Of a stretch of DNA of 64,000 nucleotides, positions 38,312-49,471 are shown piece after piece (within the stretch, counting starts at the first letter, position 1; the number at the start of each line of letters is the position of its first letter). Under the pieces are notes generated by a model. The model saw only the letters and a program-made list of their open reading frames with translations, did no database searches and had not been told where the DNA came from. The stretch lies in NCBI GenBank assembly GCA_017937285.1, contig JAGBDU010000029.1, positions 1-64,000 of the forward strand, read 5' to 3'. This DNA comes from Clostridia bacterium. GTDB lineage: Bacteria > Bacillota > Clostridia > TANB77 > CAG-508. The translations under genes were made by a program, and so were the position numbers.

Positions 38312-38851
38312 TTATTTTTTACCAGCTTTTCCTTCTTTACGTCTGATATGCTCTTCAGCATATTTGATTCCTTTACCTCTATATACTTCTGGTGGTCTTT
38401 TTGTTCTTACTACAGCTGCAACTTGACCAACTTGCTCTTTATCAATACCTTTAACAATTATTTGGTTTGGAGCTGGTACTTCGAAAGTTATTCCTTCTGG
38501 AGCTTCCATTTCTACTGGATGTGAATATCCTAAAGTTAAAACTAAAGTTTTACCTTTTAATTGTGCTCTATATCCAACACCATTTATTTCTAATGCTCTT
38601 TTATATTCGTTAAGAACTCCTTCAATCATATTATTAATTAAAGTTCTTGTTAATCCATGTAAACTTCTGTTTTCAGCTTCATCATTTGGTCTTGATACTG
38701 TAATAACATTTCCGTCCATAGTTACAGACATATTTTTATGAATATCTCTTTCTAATGTTCCTTTTGGTCCTTTTACAGTAATATGTTGTCCATCAATTTT
38801 TACTTCAACACCTGCTGGAACTGTAATAGGTTTATTTCCTATTCTAGACAT
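38312..38851 (-). CDS. rplF: 50S ribosomal protein L6
   Basis: The 179-residue protein has the usual two homologous domains: [20 protein letters not shown] and the C-terminal [20 protein letters not shown]. Confidence 0.98.
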   Translation of the reverse strand: MSRIGNKPITVPAGVEVKIDGQHITVKGPKGTLERDIHKNMSVTMDGNVITVSRPNDEAENRSLHGLTRTLINNMIEGVLNEYKRALEINGVGYRAQLKGKTLVLTLGYSHPVEMEAPEGITFEVPAPNQIIVKGIDKEQVGQVAAVVRTKRPPEVYRGKGIKYAEEHIRRKEGKAGKK

Positions 38852-38887
38852 CTGATTTCCCTCCTTAAAATTTATTTTGTGCTTTTA

Positions 38888-39289
38888 TTACCAAACATAA
38901 GCTAATACTTCTCCGCCTAATCCTTCTTGTCTTGCTTCTTTGTCTGTTTTTATTCCTTTAGATGTAGATATTAAAGCTATTCCTAAACCATTTAAAACTT
39001 TTGGTAATTCATCTTTTGATGCATATACTCTTAATCCTGGTTTACTAATTCTTTTTAATCCATCTATAACTCTTGCACCTTTTTCATCATATTTTAAAGT
39101 TACTCTTATAATTCCTTGATTATTTTCAACTTTTATTTCTTCAAAAGATTTTATATATCCTTCTTTAAATAGAATTTCAGCTATTGCTAATTTCATATTT
39201 GAAGCAGGAATATCTACTGTTTTATGTTTTGAACTGTTTGCGTTTCTTATTCTTGTTAGCATATCTGCTATTGGATCAGTAGTATTCAA
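38888..39289 (-). CDS. rpsH: 30S ribosomal protein S8
   Basis: The 133-residue protein has [20 protein letters not shown] and ends [21 protein letters not shown]8 is also the translational repressor of the spc operon in many bacteria. Confidence 0.98.
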   Translation of the reverse strand: MNTTDPIADMLTRIRNANSSKHKTVDIPASNMKLAIAEILFKEGYIKSFEEIKVENNQGIIRVTLKYDEKGARVIDGLKRISKPGLRVYASKDELPKVLNGLGIALISTSKGIKTDKEARQEGLGGEVLAYVW

Positions 39290-39328
39290 CTTTATCCCTC
39301 CTTTTAATGTTTTATATTTATATAAATT

Positions 39329-39514
39329 CTACCAACTTGCTTTTTTTACACCTGGTATTTCACCTTTATGTGCTAATTCTCTAAAGCATACACGGCAAAT
39401 TCCAAATTTTCTGATATATGCATGTGGTCTTCCACATATTTTGCATCTATTATATTCTCTTGTTGCGTATTTTTGCTTTTTTTGTTGTTTAACTTTTAAA
39501 GATTTTTTAGCCAT
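39329..39514 (-). CDS. rpsZ: 30S ribosomal protein S14, zinc-binding type Z
   Basis: The 61-residue protein has C-x2-C-x12-C-x2-C ([20 protein letters not shown]), the short zinc form. It sits between rplE and rpsH. Confidence 0.97.
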   Translation of the reverse strand: MAKKSLKVKQQKKQKYATREYNRCKICGRPHAYIRKFGICRVCFRELAHKGEIPGVKKASW

Positions 39515-39563
39515 GAATTTCTCCTTTCTTCTTAACTATTATTTAAGAAACCTAGCTTTATAA

Positions 39564-40103
39564 TTACTTTTTAAAAGGCATACCTAATAGACTTAATAAT
39601 TCTTTTGCTTCCTCATCTGATTTAGCAGTAGTTACGAATATTATATCCATACCTCTTATTTTATCAATTTTATCATATTCGATTTCTGGGAATATTAATT
39701 GCTCTTTAATACCCATTGAATAATTACCTCTTCCATCGAAAGAATTAGCAGATACTCCTCTAAAATCTCTTACTCTAGGAAGTGCTACATTAAATAGTTT
39801 GTATGCAAAATCATACATTTTTCCACTTCTTAATGTAACTTTACAACCTACATCTACATTAGCTCTTAATTTAAAAGCTGCTATAGCTTTTTTAGATTTT
39901 GTAACGATTGGTTTTTGACCTGTTATTTCGCTTAAATCTTTTATTGCATTTTCTAATGATTTAGGATTTTCTTTTGTGTCTCCTAAACCTATATTAATAA
40001 CTATTTTATCTAATTTTGGAACTTCCATTACTGATTTATAATTGAATTTTTTCATCATTGCTGGAATTACTTCGTTTTTATATTGTTCTTTTAAAATTTC
40101 CAT
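39564..40103 (-). CDS. rplE: 50S ribosomal protein L5
   Basis: The 179-residue 5S rRNA-binding protein has [40 protein letters not shown] and [20 protein letters not shown]. Canonical. Confidence 0.98.
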   Translation of the reverse strand: MEILKEQYKNEVIPAMMKKFNYKSVMEVPKLDKIVINIGLGDTKENPKSLENAIKDLSEITGQKPIVTKSKKAIAAFKLRANVDVGCKVTLRSGKMYDFAYKLFNVALPRVRDFRGVSANSFDGRGNYSMGIKEQLIFPEIEYDKIDKIRGMDIIFVTTAKSDEEAKELLSLLGMPFKK

Positions 40104-40130
40104 AATTTATATTTATCCTCCTTTCTACGA

Positions 40131-40442
40131 TTATTTTATTGTTGCACCACATGATTTACAAACACGAACTTTATTGTCTTTATCAATTTTAAATCCAACT
40201 CTTACAGCTTTTCCGCATTTTGGGCAAACTACATTTACTTTACTCATATGAATTGGAAATTCCATTGATATAATTCCACCTTCTTCACCTTGTCTTCTAG
40301 GTTTCATGTGTTTTTTCTTTATATTTATACCTTTTACGATTATTTTTTGTGTTTTTGGTATAACTTCTAAAACTTCTCCAGTTTTACCTTTATCATTTCC
40401 TGATAAAACTTTAACTGTATCACCTTTTTTTACTTTTAGCAT
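40131..40442 (-). CDS. rplX: 50S ribosomal protein L24
   Basis: The 103-residue protein has a KOW motif (VKKGDTVKVLSGNDKGKTGE) and a C-terminal part with two CxxC pairs (VCPKCGKAV and VCKSCGATIK) that may bind zinc. Confidence 0.97.
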   Translation of the reverse strand: MLKVKKGDTVKVLSGNDKGKTGEVLEVIPKTQKIIVKGINIKKKHMKPRRQGEEGGIISMEFPIHMSKVNVVCPKCGKAVRVGFKIDKDNKVRVCKSCGATIK

Positions 40443-40496
40443 TTAGGATTTCGCCTCCTCTATTATTATTTTCTATTTTTAGTTTTTGTTTAATTA

Positions 40497-40865
40497 TTAT
40501 AAAACTTCTGGAGCTAAAGATAATATTTTCATGTAATTTTTTTCTCTTAACTCTCTTGCGATAGGTCCAAATATACGAGTTCCTTTTGGATTACCATCTT
40601 CTTTTATTATTACAGCAGCATTTTCATCAAATCTTATGTATGAACCATCAGCTCTTCTTGTAGGCTTTTTAGTTCTAACTACAACTGCTTTAACTACATC
40701 ACCTTTTTTTACCATACCACCTGGAGCAGCTGTTTTTACAGATGCAACTATAACATCACCAACTCTTGCATATTTTCTGTAAGAACCACCTAAACATCTA
40801 ATACACATAATTTCTTTTGCTCCTGTGTTATCAGCAACTTTTAATATAGTTTGTTGTTGTACCAT
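40497..40865 (-). CDS. rplN: 50S ribosomal protein L14
   Basis: The 122-residue protein begins [20 protein letters not shown] and ends [15 protein letters not shown]. Canonical. Confidence 0.98.
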   Translation of the reverse strand: MVQQQTILKVADNTGAKEIMCIRCLGGSYRKYARVGDVIVASVKTAAPGGMVKKGDVVKAVVVRTKKPTRRADGSYIRFDENAAVIIKEDGNPKGTRIFGPIARELREKNYMKILSLAPEVL

Positions 40866-40941
40866 TTGAATTTTCCCTCCTTTAAACCAAAATTTATTTT
40901 GATTTTGTTACATTTTGTAATTCATTAATTTTTAGATAAAG

Positions 40942-41205
40942 TTATTTTATAACAGCTTTTTCAACTATTTCTACAACTCTCCATCTTTTATCTTTTGATA
41001 GAGGTCTTGTTTCCATAACTTTAACTTTATCGCCTTCTTGGCACTCATTCTTTTCGTCATGAGCTTTTAATTTATAAGTTCTTTTTTGAACTTTTCCATA
41101 TATTTTATGTTTTTCACTTGTTTCAACTGCAACAACAACTGTTTTGTCCATTTTGTTTGAAACAACTGTACCAATCATAACTTTACGAAGATTTCTTTCT
41201 TCCAT
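40942..41205 (-). CDS. rpsQ: 30S ribosomal protein S17
   Basis: The 87-residue OB-fold protein has [20 protein letters not shown] and [18 protein letters not shown]. Canonical. Confidence 0.98.
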   Translation of the reverse strand: MEERNLRKVMIGTVVSNKMDKTVVVAVETSEKHKIYGKVQKRTYKLKAHDEKNECQEGDKVKVMETRPLSKDKRWRVVEIVEKAVIK

Positions 41206-41245
41206 TCGAACGATCTCCTTCCTTCAATATTTGAATTGTTTGCAA

Positions 41246-41446
41246 TTATTTTGCTTCATTTAATTTTCTTTCATTTAATATTGTTTTTATTCTAGCAATG
41301 TCTTTTTTCACTTCTTTAATTTTCATAGGATTATCTAAACCATTTGATTTTTTTGTAAATCTTAATTTAAATAGCTCTGATTTTAATTCTCCTAATTCTT
41401 TTTCTAAATCTGGTGAAGACATTTCTTTTATTTTATTTATCTTCAT
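41246..41446 (-). CDS. rpmC: 50S ribosomal protein L29
   Basis: The 66-residue helical protein has [20 protein letters not shown] and [17 protein letters not shown]. It overlaps rplP by 14 bases, so translation is coupled. Confidence 0.97.
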   Translation of the reverse strand: MKINKIKEMSSPDLEKELGELKSELFKLRFTKKSNGLDNPMKIKEVKKDIARIKTILNERKLNEAK

Positions 41447-41876
41447 CTACATCACCACCTATTTCAGTTTCTTTTTTTACAAATTTACATTTAACAGATA
41501 GTTTGTTTGCAGCTAATCTTAAAGCTTCTCTTGCTACTTCTTCAGATACGCCTGCTATTTCGAACATTACTCTTCCTGGTTTTACAACTGCAACCCAGTA
41601 AGTAACAGCACCTTTACCTTTACCCATACGAGTTCCGATACCTTTATTTGTTATTGGTTTGTCTGGGAATATTTTTATCCAAACTTTACCACCTCTTTTA
41701 GTGTAACGAGTCATAGCAATACGAGCTGCTTCTATTTGATTAGAAGTTATTAATGCTGCACCTACTGCTTGTAAACCATATTCTCCATCTGTTACTTTAT
41801 TACCTCTAGTAGCTTTTCCTCTCATTCTACCTTTTTGTAATTTTCTATATTTAGTTCTTTTTGGCATTAATGGCAT
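41433..41876 (-). CDS. rplP: 50S ribosomal protein L16
   Basis: The 147-residue protein has [20 protein letters not shown] and [20 protein letters not shown]. It carries the conserved [22 protein letters not shown] segment. Its start shares a base with the rpsC stop. Confidence 0.98.
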   Translation of the reverse strand: MPLMPKRTKYRKLQKGRMRGKATRGNKVTDGEYGLQAVGAALITSNQIEAARIAMTRYTKRGGKVWIKIFPDKPITNKGIGTRMGKGKGAVTYWVAVVKPGRVMFEIAGVSEEVAREALRLAANKLSVKCKFVKKETEIGGDVDEDK

Positions 41877-42538
41877 TATTTTTCTCCTCCTTCCACTTTA
41901 TCTTTTTTAGTTGGAAGAACTTCTCCTTTATATATCCAAACTTTTACACCTATTTTTCCATAAGTTGTATCAGCTTCTGCAAATCCATAATCGATATCTG
42001 CTCTTAAAGTTTGAAGTGGTATTGTACCATCTTTATAGAATTCAGTTCTAGCCATATCTGCTCCACCTAATCTTCCAGATACTGCAGTTTTAATTCCTAA
42101 AGCACCTGATTTCATAGTTTTTTGCATACATTGTTTCATTGCTCTTCTGAATGAAATTCTTCTTTCTAATTGTCCTGCTATATTTTCAGCAACTAATTGT
42201 GCATCCATATCAGCATTTTTTACCTCTACGATGTTTAAGTTAACATCTTTATTAATCATTTTTTGTAATTCTGCTTTTAAAGTTTCAGCTAAATTTCCAC
42301 CTTTTCCGATTACTAATCCTGGTTTAGCTGTAAAAACATTTATTTTAACAAATTTAGCAGTTCTTTCAATTTCTATTTTTGAAATTCCGCTAACATATAA
42401 TTTCTTTTTTATATATTTACGAATTTTGTTATCTTCTACAAGATAATCAGCAAAATTCTTTGAATCAGCATACCATTTTGAACTCCAATCTTTGATAACA
42501 CCAACTCTTAATCCATGTGGATCCATTTTTTGTCCCAT
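41876..42538 (-). CDS. rpsC: 30S ribosomal protein S3
   Basis: The 220-residue protein begins [20 protein letters not shown]. It has the KH domain [20 protein letters not shown] and [20 protein letters not shown]. Part of the mRNA entry helicase. Confidence 0.98.
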   Translation of the reverse strand: MGQKMDPHGLRVGVIKDWSSKWYADSKNFADYLVEDNKIRKYIKKKLYVSGISKIEIERTAKFVKINVFTAKPGLVIGKGGNLAETLKAELQKMINKDVNLNIVEVKNADMDAQLVAENIAGQLERRISFRRAMKQCMQKTMKSGALGIKTAVSGRLGGADMARTEFYKDGTIPLQTLRADIDYGFAEADTTYGKIGVKVWIYKGEVLPTKKDKVEGGEK

Positions 42539-42557
42539 TTTAATAACTCCTCCTTTC

Positions 42558-42917
42558 TTATGCTCTTTCTCTTAATTTTATTGTTATATGGCTTGTTCTT
42601 TTTCTAATTCTTACTGCTGAACCTTTTGCTGCTGGTCTAATTCTTTTCATTGTTGGACCTTGATTTGCAAATATTTCAGATACGTATAAGTTATTAGATT
42701 TCATACCATGGTTATTTTCAGCATTTGCTATAGCTGATTTTAATAATTTTTCTATTACTTCAGATGAAGCTTTTGGCGTAAATTTTACTATTGCTAAAGC
42801 TTCTTTAGCATCTTTACCTCTTATTAAATCTGCTACTATTTTAACTTTTCTAGCTGAAATTCTAGCATTTTTAAGAGTTGCTACTGCTTCTGGAATCATT
42901 TCTTGCTTTTCTTCCAC
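42558..42917 (-). CDS. rplV: 50S ribosomal protein L22
   Basis: The 119-residue protein has [20 protein letters not shown] and the exit-tunnel hairpin [20 protein letters not shown]. Canonical. Confidence 0.98.
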   Translation of the reverse strand: MEEKQEMIPEAVATLKNARISARKVKIVADLIRGKDAKEALAIVKFTPKASSEVIEKLLKSAIANAENNHGMKSNNLYVSEIFANQGPTMKRIRPAAKGSAVRIRKRTSHITIKLRERA

Positions 42918-42951
42918 TTTATTTACCTCCTTATTATTTTAAGAACTTTTT

Positions 42952-43227
42952 TTATTTTTTAGTTGTTTTGTCTCCTGCGTGACCTTTGAATGTTCTTGTA
43001 GGAGCAAATTCTCCTAATTTATGTCCTATCATTTCTTCAGTTAAATAAACTGGTACATGTTTTCTACCATCATGAACAGCTATTGTATGTCCAACCATTT
43101 GTGGATATATAGTAGAAGCTCTTGACCATGTTTTTAAAACTTCTTTTTCGCCAGTTTCGTTCATTTTCTCTATTCTAGCTAATAGCTTTGGAGAAACATA
43201 AGGCATTTTTTTGCTTGATCTTGACAT
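42952..43227 (-). CDS. rpsS: 30S ribosomal protein S19
   Basis: The 91-residue protein has [20 protein letters not shown] and [20 protein letters not shown]. RimM, encoded in this window, contacts S19. Confidence 0.98.
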   Translation of the reverse strand: MSRSSKKMPYVSPKLLARIEKMNETGEKEVLKTWSRASTIYPQMVGHTIAVHDGRKHVPVYLTEEMIGHKLGEFAPTRTFKGHAGDKTTKK

Positions 43228-43292
43228 ATTAAAATTTCCCTCCTTAATTTTTATATTTTAATACTTAAGTTTTCGTTCTATTTTATTAAAAA

Positions 43293-44120
43293 TTATTTTC
43301 TTCTCTTAACTATGAATTTATTTGATTGTTTGTTACGTTTTCTTGTCTTATATCCAAGTGCTGGTTTACCCCAAGGTGTCATTGGACCACTGTGTCCTAC
43401 TGGAGCTCTACCTTCACCACCACCATGAGGGTGATCACATGGGTTCATAACTGATCCTCTAACTGTTGGTCTGATACCCATATGTCTTGTTTTTCCAGCT
43501 TTACCGATTTTAACATTTTCATGATCAGAGTTACCAATAGTTCCTATTGTAGCTCTACATCTAGCCATAACTAATCTCATTTCTCCTGATGGAAGTCTAA
43601 CATGAGCATATTTACCTTCTTTAGCCATTAATTGTGCTTCTTGTCCAGCTGCTCTAACTAGTTTTCCACCTTGTCCAGGATTTAATTCGATATTATGAAT
43701 CATTGTACCAACTGGTATGTTTTCAATTTTCATGCAGTTTCCTGGTTTGATATCTGCTTTTTCTCCAGATACTACTTTATTTCCATCTGTTAATCCGATT
43801 GGAGCTAAGATGTAAGCTCTTTCTCCATCTTCATATTCGATTAATGCTATGTTTGCACTTCTGTTTGGATCGTATTCGATTCCTATTACAGTTGCTACCA
43901 TATCATCTTTTCTTCTCTTAAAATCTACTATTCTATATTTTTGTCTGTTTCCTCCACCTTGGTGACGTACAGTTATTCTACCATATGAGTTTCTTCCTGA
44001 ATGTTTCTTTTTTGTTGTTAATAAAGATTTTTCAGGAGTCTTTTTTGTTATTTCATCAAATGTAGAAACTGTCATATTTCTTAGTGATGGAGTTGTTGGA
44101 TTAAAATGTTTCATTCCCAT
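43293..44120 (-). CDS. rplB: 50S ribosomal protein L2
   Basis: The 275-residue protein has [20 protein letters not shown] and the peptidyl-transferase-proximal [20 protein letters not shown]. Canonical. Confidence 0.98.
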   Translation of the reverse strand: MGMKHFNPTTPSLRNMTVSTFDEITKKTPEKSLLTTKKKHSGRNSYGRITVRHQGGGNRQKYRIVDFKRRKDDMVATVIGIEYDPNRSANIALIEYEDGERAYILAPIGLTDGNKVVSGEKADIKPGNCMKIENIPVGTMIHNIELNPGQGGKLVRAAGQEAQLMAKEGKYAHVRLPSGEMRLVMARCRATIGTIGNSDHENVKIGKAGKTRHMGIRPTVRGSVMNPCDHPHGGGEGRAPVGHSGPMTPWGKPALGYKTRKRNKQSNKFIVKRRK

Positions 44121-44218
44121 TTTTTATTCTCTCCTTTATTTATTATTTAATGGATTTTTTCCTGCTCCATTTGCAGATATTTTTTATTATCCGAGTTAAT
44201 TCTCGATATTTATATATA

Positions 44219-44563
44219 TTAAATTCCGTAAGCATCAATTGAGTTTTTAATTGATTTAGAAACTTTTTTAGATTTTCCACCTTTTGTTAAATATGTTTTA
44301 GCTTGTGGATCTGTATCTATAGTAACTATAGCTTTTTTCCAATCAGAAGTTTTTCCGATTGATCTTCCAACTCTTTTTTGTTTTCCTCTAACTGTTACAG
44401 TGTTAACTTTTAAAACTCTAACATCAAATAAATTTTCTACAGCTCTTGCTATAGCAACTTTTGTAGCTTTTTTGCTTACTTTGAAAGTATACTTTCCACC
44501 TTGAAGTTCATCATTACTTTTTTCAGTAATAACTGGCTCTATTATTATATCTTCTGGCATCAT
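44219..44563 (-). CDS. rplW: 50S ribosomal protein L23
   Basis: The 114-residue protein has IIEPVITEKSNDELQGGKYT and the loop VRGKQKRVGRSIGKTSDWKK. It lies at the tunnel exit. The C-terminal Lys/Ser tail is slightly longer than usual. Confidence 0.97.
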   Translation of the reverse strand: MMPEDIIIEPVITEKSNDELQGGKYTFKVSKKATKVAIARAVENLFDVRVLKVNTVTVRGKQKRVGRSIGKTSDWKKAIVTIDTDPQAKTYLTKGGKSKKVSKSIKNSIDAYGI

Positions 44564-45186
44564 TATGCGTACACCTCCTCTAATTTTTTAACTGTATCTA
44601 ATGTTACAACTAATTTATTGTATTTTAATAAATCATATACATTAATTGTATTAACTAAAGTTGTTTTAACATTTTCAATATTTCTTGCAGATTTTTGAAC
44701 TGTTTCGTTCTTTTCTGGTAATAATATTAATGTTTTTCCTTCAACTTTTAAATTATTTAAAGCTTTAACCATAGCATTTGTTTTGATTTCTTTTAAATCT
44801 AAAGCATCTACAACTACTAATTCGTTTTCTAATACTTTTGAACTTAAAACAGATTTAATAGCTAATCTTCTTTCTTTTTTGTTTACTGTGTAAGCATATG
44901 AACGAGGTTTTGGTCCTAAAGCTATACCACCTTTAATCCATTGTGGAGCTCTGATACTTCCTTGTCTTGCTCTACCAGTTCCTTTTTGTCTCCATGGTTT
45001 TCTTCCACCACCACGAACTTCTGCTCTTGTTTTTGTACTTTGTGTTCCTTGTCTTTGATTAGCTAAATAATTAACTAATACACTGTGTACAACAGCTTCA
45101 TTTGGCTCTATTCCAAATATTTCTTCTTTTAAGTTAACTGTATTAACTTTTTTACCTTCAATATTGTATACATCTATACTTGGCAT
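44563..45186 (-). CDS. rplD: 50S ribosomal protein L4
   Basis: The 207-residue protein has the tunnel loop TRAEVRGGGRKPWRQKGTGR ARQGSIRAPQW. L4 can repress the S10 operon through its leader in other bacteria. It overlaps rplW at the start/stop. Confidence 0.98.
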   Translation of the reverse strand: MPSIDVYNIEGKKVNTVNLKEEIFGIEPNEAVVHSVLVNYLANQRQGTQSTKTRAEVRGGGRKPWRQKGTGRARQGSIRAPQWIKGGIALGPKPRSYAYTVNKKERRLAIKSVLSSKVLENELVVVDALDLKEIKTNAMVKALNNLKVEGKTLILLPEKNETVQKSARNIENVKTTLVNTINVYDLLKYNKLVVTLDTVKKLEEVYA

Positions 45187-45202
45187 TTCATTTCCTCCTT
45201 CC

Positions 45203-45829
45203 TTATGCTTTTACACTTGTTTTTAATTTTAATATTGCACCTTTTGGTCCAGGTACACTACCTTTTACTAATACAACGTTTTTGTCATTATCAACTTTAA
45301 CAACATCTAAGTTTTGTATTGTTACAGTAACTCTTCCCATATGTCCTGGTAATTTTTTACCTTTAAATACTCTACCTGGAGTTGATGTTGGTCCCATTGA
45401 ACCTGGTCTTCTATGATACATAGATCCATGTCCCATTGGTCCTCTGTGTTGTCCATGACGTTTGATAACACCTTGGAAACCTTTTCCTTTTGATGTTCCT
45501 TGGATGTCTAATCTATCTCCTTCAGCAAATACATTTACTGTTAATTCTGTTCCAACAGTAATTCCTTCTACTGAATCTACTCTAAATTCTCTTAAATGTT
45601 TTTTTGGAGCTATATTTGCTTTTGCAAAATGTCCTTTTTCTGGTTTGTTTAATTTTGATTCTTTTACTTCTCCGAATCCTAATTGAATAGCATTGTATCC
45701 ATCTGTTTCTACTGATTTAACTTGTGATATTACACAAGGTCCAGCTTCGATTACTGTTACTGGAATTACTCTTCCTTTTTCATCAAATATTTGAGTCATT
45801 CCAACTTTTTTACCTATTAAAGTTTTCAT
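45203..45829 (-). CDS. rplC: 50S ribosomal protein L3
   Basis: The 208-residue protein begins [20 protein letters not shown]. It contains [20 protein letters not shown] and [20 protein letters not shown]. Canonical. Confidence 0.98.
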   Translation of the reverse strand: MKTLIGKKVGMTQIFDEKGRVIPVTVIEAGPCVISQVKSVETDGYNAIQLGFGEVKESKLNKPEKGHFAKANIAPKKHLREFRVDSVEGITVGTELTVNVFAEGDRLDIQGTSKGKGFQGVIKRHGQHRGPMGHGSMYHRRPGSMGPTSTPGRVFKGKKLPGHMGRVTVTIQNLDVVKVDNDKNVVLVKGSVPGPKGAILKLKTSVKA

Positions 45830-45928
45830 TTTTTTCCTCCTAATACTATTGGCTGATATTTTATTTTCTATTTTTTATTTAATAGTATATCAGCTTGGTC
45901 TTATAGAGACCTTCCTAAATAATTTAAA

Positions 45929-46261
45929 TTATAATTTGATTTCTATATCAACACCTGCTGGTAAGTCTATTTTCATTAGACTATCTACAGTTTTTTGTGT
46001 TGGATAAAGAATATCAATAACTCTTTTGTGTGTTCTCATTTCAAATTGCTCTCTTGAGTCTTTGTGTTTGTGTGGAGAACGTAATATTGTTATGATTTCC
46101 TTTTCTGTTGGTAGTGGAATAGGACCTGAAACCTTTGCTCCTGTTTTTTTAGCAGTATCTACTATTTTTTCAGCAGACTGTTCTAAAACTACATGATCAT
46201 AAGCTTTTAATCTTATTCTGATTTTTTCGCTTGCTACCGCATTTCCTGTTACTGTTGCCAT
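45929..46261 (-). CDS. rpsJ: 30S ribosomal protein S10
   Basis: The 110-residue protein has [40 protein letters not shown] and [15 protein letters not shown]. First gene of the S10 operon. tuf and fusA, often upstream, are not here. Confidence 0.98.
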   Translation of the reverse strand: MATVTGNAVASEKIRIRLKAYDHVVLEQSAEKIVDTAKKTGAKVSGPIPLPTEKEIITILRSPHKHKDSREQFEMRTHKRVIDILYPTQKTVDSLMKIDLPAGVDIEIKL

Positions 46262-46500
46262 GTAAATTTTCCCTCCTTAAAATTTTAAATTATTAGTCGG
46301 AAGTTATAAACGCACCCTGGTGTTTCATTAACACCTAATATATAAGCCCAAGTTTTTGCATGATTTTTCTTGGGATAAGTGCTTATATTTAAATAACTTA
46401 CCGCCTGGTCTAAGCCACGACATGCTCCATAGGAGTTCCCTCCAACCTTACTATTTCAAAGGTTGTAGCCACATCCTACTTCATCGCTAATCTTACATGC
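46262..46500 (-). promoter_or_regulatory. Structured leader of the S10 operon
   Basis: About 240 transcribed bases precede rpsJ. They can form several stems on the minus strand: caacctt/aaggttg, actcc-tat-ggag, and cttatcccaag pairing with cttgggcttat close to the gene. G+C is above the surrounding level. A binding site for a ribosomal protein such as L4 is likely by analogy but unproven. Confidence 0.6.
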
Positions 46501-46506
46501 TTTTCT

Positions 46507-46535
46507 ATTATATACTAATATTGGCGGTGTGTCAA
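46507..46535 (-). promoter_or_regulatory. Promoter of the S10 operon
   Basis: Perfect TTGACA (46535-46530), a 17-base spacer and TATAAT (46512-46507) on the minus strand. It should drive the whole ribosomal block. Confidence 0.9.
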
Positions 46536-46749
46536 TTGATTTTTTGATGTTTTTTGGATTTTATATATATTTTAATAATGTTTAGCCAGTCGTTCATATT
46601 ATGTTGTGTATTAATCACAATAAAAAACAGTAACTATATTTCATTAACTCTTAAATAATCTGTATAAAAAAATATGATACTTTTAATACTTCAAACTATT
46701 CTGTAAAACTAATTATAGATACTCTAGTGACCTTCACTTTTATTAGTAT

Positions 46750-46784
46750 AAAAAAAACAAGAGCATAGTTAAAATACGCTCTTC
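46750..46784 (-). terminator. Terminator of the nagZ-like gene
   Basis: On the minus strand AAGAGCGTA-TTTTAAC-TATGCTCTT is followed by GTTTTTTTT. Confidence 0.85.
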
Positions 46785-46828
46785 ATATTATTTACAATCT
46801 TAATACTATCATTTAAAATCAAATTATT

Positions 46829-47923
46829 TTAATCTTGCAAATACTTCTGCTCCTCATCAGTTACAAAAGTATTAACAATATCAATTCTGTTATTAATTTC
46901 ATCTATATTAATCTTTTCAATTTCTTTTGTATCACTTATTTCATATTTTTCTTTTATATTTAAAATTCTATTAACACTATTATTAATTCTACTGTTTTTT
47001 AACTTACCTTTTTCTACTAATTTTATAATATTTTCAATTGCATTTATTTCATCTTTTTTATTGAATCTAAACATTATAATATCATTTCCAGCCAAAAAAG
47101 CTTTTTTTACAGCCCTTTTAGTTCCATAAAAATATCTAATTGATTTCATCTTTAAATCATCTGTAATAATTAGTCCTCTAAATTTATATTTTCTTCTTAT
47201 TATTTTTACCATTTTTTTAGATAATGAAGCTGGATATAATTTACTTACACTTTTTATAATCATATGACCAACCATTATAGCATCAACATTCTCTTTTATT
47301 GCATCTTTAAATGGCTCTACCGCTTCATCTTCAATCTTTTTGATACTTGGTAACAAAAAATGAGAATCTAATTTTGCTGCTCCCTGTCCGGGAAAGTGCT
47401 TAACAACTGAAATTACTTTATGTTTTTGTAATTGCTTCATAATTTCCAATCCATATGTAGAAACATCTTCAGCATTTTCGCCAAAACATCTATTTCCAAT
47501 ACCCTTCGATGTATTTTTACTTAATATATCTAGTACTGGAGAAAAATTCATATTATATCCACTTTTTTGTAACATTTCACCTGTTATGTCTCCGGTTTCC
47601 TTAATAATATTTAAGTTCTCCGTTTTAGCCAATCTGTACGCACTCTTTATATTATTTATCTCGGGTGGCATTCTATTTACTCTACCACCTTCTTGATCAA
47701 TTGCAATAAATAAAGGTACTTTATTTTTAGAATTTAGTTGTTTTATCTCTGAAATTAATTTTACCATTTCTTCATAATTTTTAAAATTTTTTCTGTATAA
47801 AATAATGCCTCCAATTTTGTAATTTAAAATTAAATTTTTTATTCTTTCATCTATTTTTTTCCCGTTCATTCCTACTATTATCATTTGTCCAATTTTTTCT
47901 TTTAATGTTAGTTCAACTTTCAT
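46829..47923 (-). CDS. nagZ: GH3 beta-N-acetylhexosaminidase, NagZ-like
   Basis: The 364-residue protein has IAIDQEGGRVNRMPPEI, SVVKHFPGQGAAKLDSH (the His/Asp dyad loop of NagZ) and GLIITDDLKMKSI with the nucleophile Asp. There is no signal peptide, so it is probably cytoplasmic and recycles muropeptide GlcNAc. Substrate inferred from the family. Confidence 0.88.
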   Translation of the reverse strand: MKVELTLKEKIGQMIIVGMNGKKIDERIKNLILNYKIGGIILYRKNFKNYEEMVKLISEIKQLNSKNKVPLFIAIDQEGGRVNRMPPEINNIKSAYRLAKTENLNIIKETGDITGEMLQKSGYNMNFSPVLDILSKNTSKGIGNRCFGENAEDVSTYGLEIMKQLQKHKVISVVKHFPGQGAAKLDSHFLLPSIKKIEDEAVEPFKDAIKENVDAIMVGHMIIKSVSKLYPASLSKKMVKIIRRKYKFRGLIITDDLKMKSIRYFYGTKRAVKKAFLAGNDIIMFRFNKKDEINAIENIIKLVEKGKLKNSRINNSVNRILNIKEKYEISDTKEIEKINIDEINNRIDIVNTFVTDEEQKYLQD

Positions 47924-48106
47924 AATACAAATCCCCTTTATTTTTGATTTTAAATGAGTAAAACCAAAATATATTTTCTATTTACATTATAGCTAATACT
48001 CTGGCGGTTTGCAATAAAAATTTCTAAGAATAGTTTTCTTATATATTTCTAATATATAAAATTCAGAAAATTATTTATGTAAAAATTTGAATGGCTCTGT
48101 AAATAA

Positions 48107-48149
48107 ATAAAAAAGCTAAAATATTTTTAATATATCTTAGCTTTTTTAT
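48107..48149 (-). terminator. Terminator after dapL
   Basis: aaaaaagctaa and ttagctttttt pair across an AT loop and are followed by T-rich sequence; it can work in both directions. Confidence 0.75.
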
Positions 48150-48199
48150 CGTTATTTAAAAATAGTGTATAAATTTCTTTCATTTTACATATTGTTAAT

Positions 48200-49435
48200 T
48201 CATACGTTTATTTTTTTTATTCTCTCCATAGCTTCTATAGTATTTTCTTTGCTTCCAAAAGCAGTTAATCTAAAATAACCTTCTCCACTAGGACCAAATC
48301 CAACACCTGGAGTTCCTACCACTGCTACTTCATTTAATAATTTATCAAAGAAATCCCAAGATTTAACACCATTTGGTAGTTTTAGCCAAATATATGGTGC
48401 ATTTACTCCTCCATATACTGTAAAACCTACTTCTTGTAAACCTGTTCTTATTATTTTAGCATTTTCTTGATAATATGTTATATTTTCTTTTATTTGTTTT
48501 CTTCCTTCTTCTGTATAAATAGCTTCTGCTCCTCTTTGTGTTATATAAGAGGCTCCATTAAATTTTGTACATTGTCTTCTATTCCATAATTTATTCAAAG
48601 TTACCTCTTCTCCAGATTCAGTATATCCTTTTAAAGCTTTTGGAATCACTGTATATCCACATCTTACGCCTGTAAATCCTGCTGTTTTTGAAAAACTTCT
48701 AAATTCTATTGCAACTTCTTTTGCACCTTCGATTTCATAAATGCTATGTGGTACATTTGGATCTGTTATAAATGCTTCATATGCACTATCAAATAAAATT
48801 ATTGATTTGTTTTTCTTAGCATATTCTACCCATTTTGCTAACTGCTCTTTTGTTAGCACTGTTCCTGTTGGATTATTCGGTAAACATAAATATATCATAT
48901 CTGGTACTTCTGATGGAAAACTTGGTTCAAAATTATTTTCTGAAGTACATGGCATATAGATTATATTTTCATATTTTCCTGTTTTGGAATTAAATTTTCC
49001 TGATCTTCCAGACATAGTATTTGTATCTAGATATACTGGATAAACTGGGTCTGTTATTGCTACTTTATTGTTTTTTGCAAATATATCTACAATATTTCCT
49101 GTATCACATTTTGCTCCATCTGATACAAATATTTCATCTTTTTCTATATCTATTCCTCTTGATTTAAAATCTACTTCTACTATTTTTTCTCTTAAAAAAT
49201 CATATCCTTGCTCTGGTCCATATCCCATAAAAGATTCTTTTTTTGATAAATCGTCTGCTGCTTTTTTCATTGCTTCTACACATGCATTTGCAAGTGGAAG
49301 TGTTACATCACCAATTCCTAGTTTTATTACTTTTTTATCTGGATATTCTTCTTGAAATTTTGCTACTTTTTTTGCAATAGTTGAAAATAAGTAGCTATCT
49401 TGTAAATCTAAAAAATTTTCATTTATTTTTATCAT
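48200..49435 (-). CDS. dapL: LL-diaminopimelate aminotransferase
   Basis: This 411-residue class I PLP enzyme makes LL-diaminopimelate from tetrahydrodipicolinate in one step. It begins [20 protein letters not shown] and contains [11 protein letters not shown], the PLP Lys in [19 protein letters not shown], and [11 protein letters not shown]. Downstream of dapF on the same strand, so the two supply meso-diaminopimelate for peptidoglycan and lysine. Confidence 0.95.
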   Translation of the reverse strand: MIKINENFLDLQDSYLFSTIAKKVAKFQEEYPDKKVIKLGIGDVTLPLANACVEAMKKAADDLSKKESFMGYGPEQGYDFLREKIVEVDFKSRGIDIEKDEIFVSDGAKCDTGNIVDIFAKNNKVAITDPVYPVYLDTNTMSGRSGKFNSKTGKYENIIYMPCTSENNFEPSFPSEVPDMIYLCLPNNPTGTVLTKEQLAKWVEYAKKNKSIILFDSAYEAFITDPNVPHSIYEIEGAKEVAIEFRSFSKTAGFTGVRCGYTVIPKALKGYTESGEEVTLNKLWNRRQCTKFNGASYITQRGAEAIYTEEGRKQIKENITYYQENAKIIRTGLQEVGFTVYGGVNAPYIWLKLPNGVKSWDFFDKLLNEVAVVGTPGVGFGPSGEGYFRLTAFGSKENTIEAMERIKKINV

Positions 49436-49471
49436 AAATAATCTCCTTTCAGTGAACTTTATAAACGTCCT

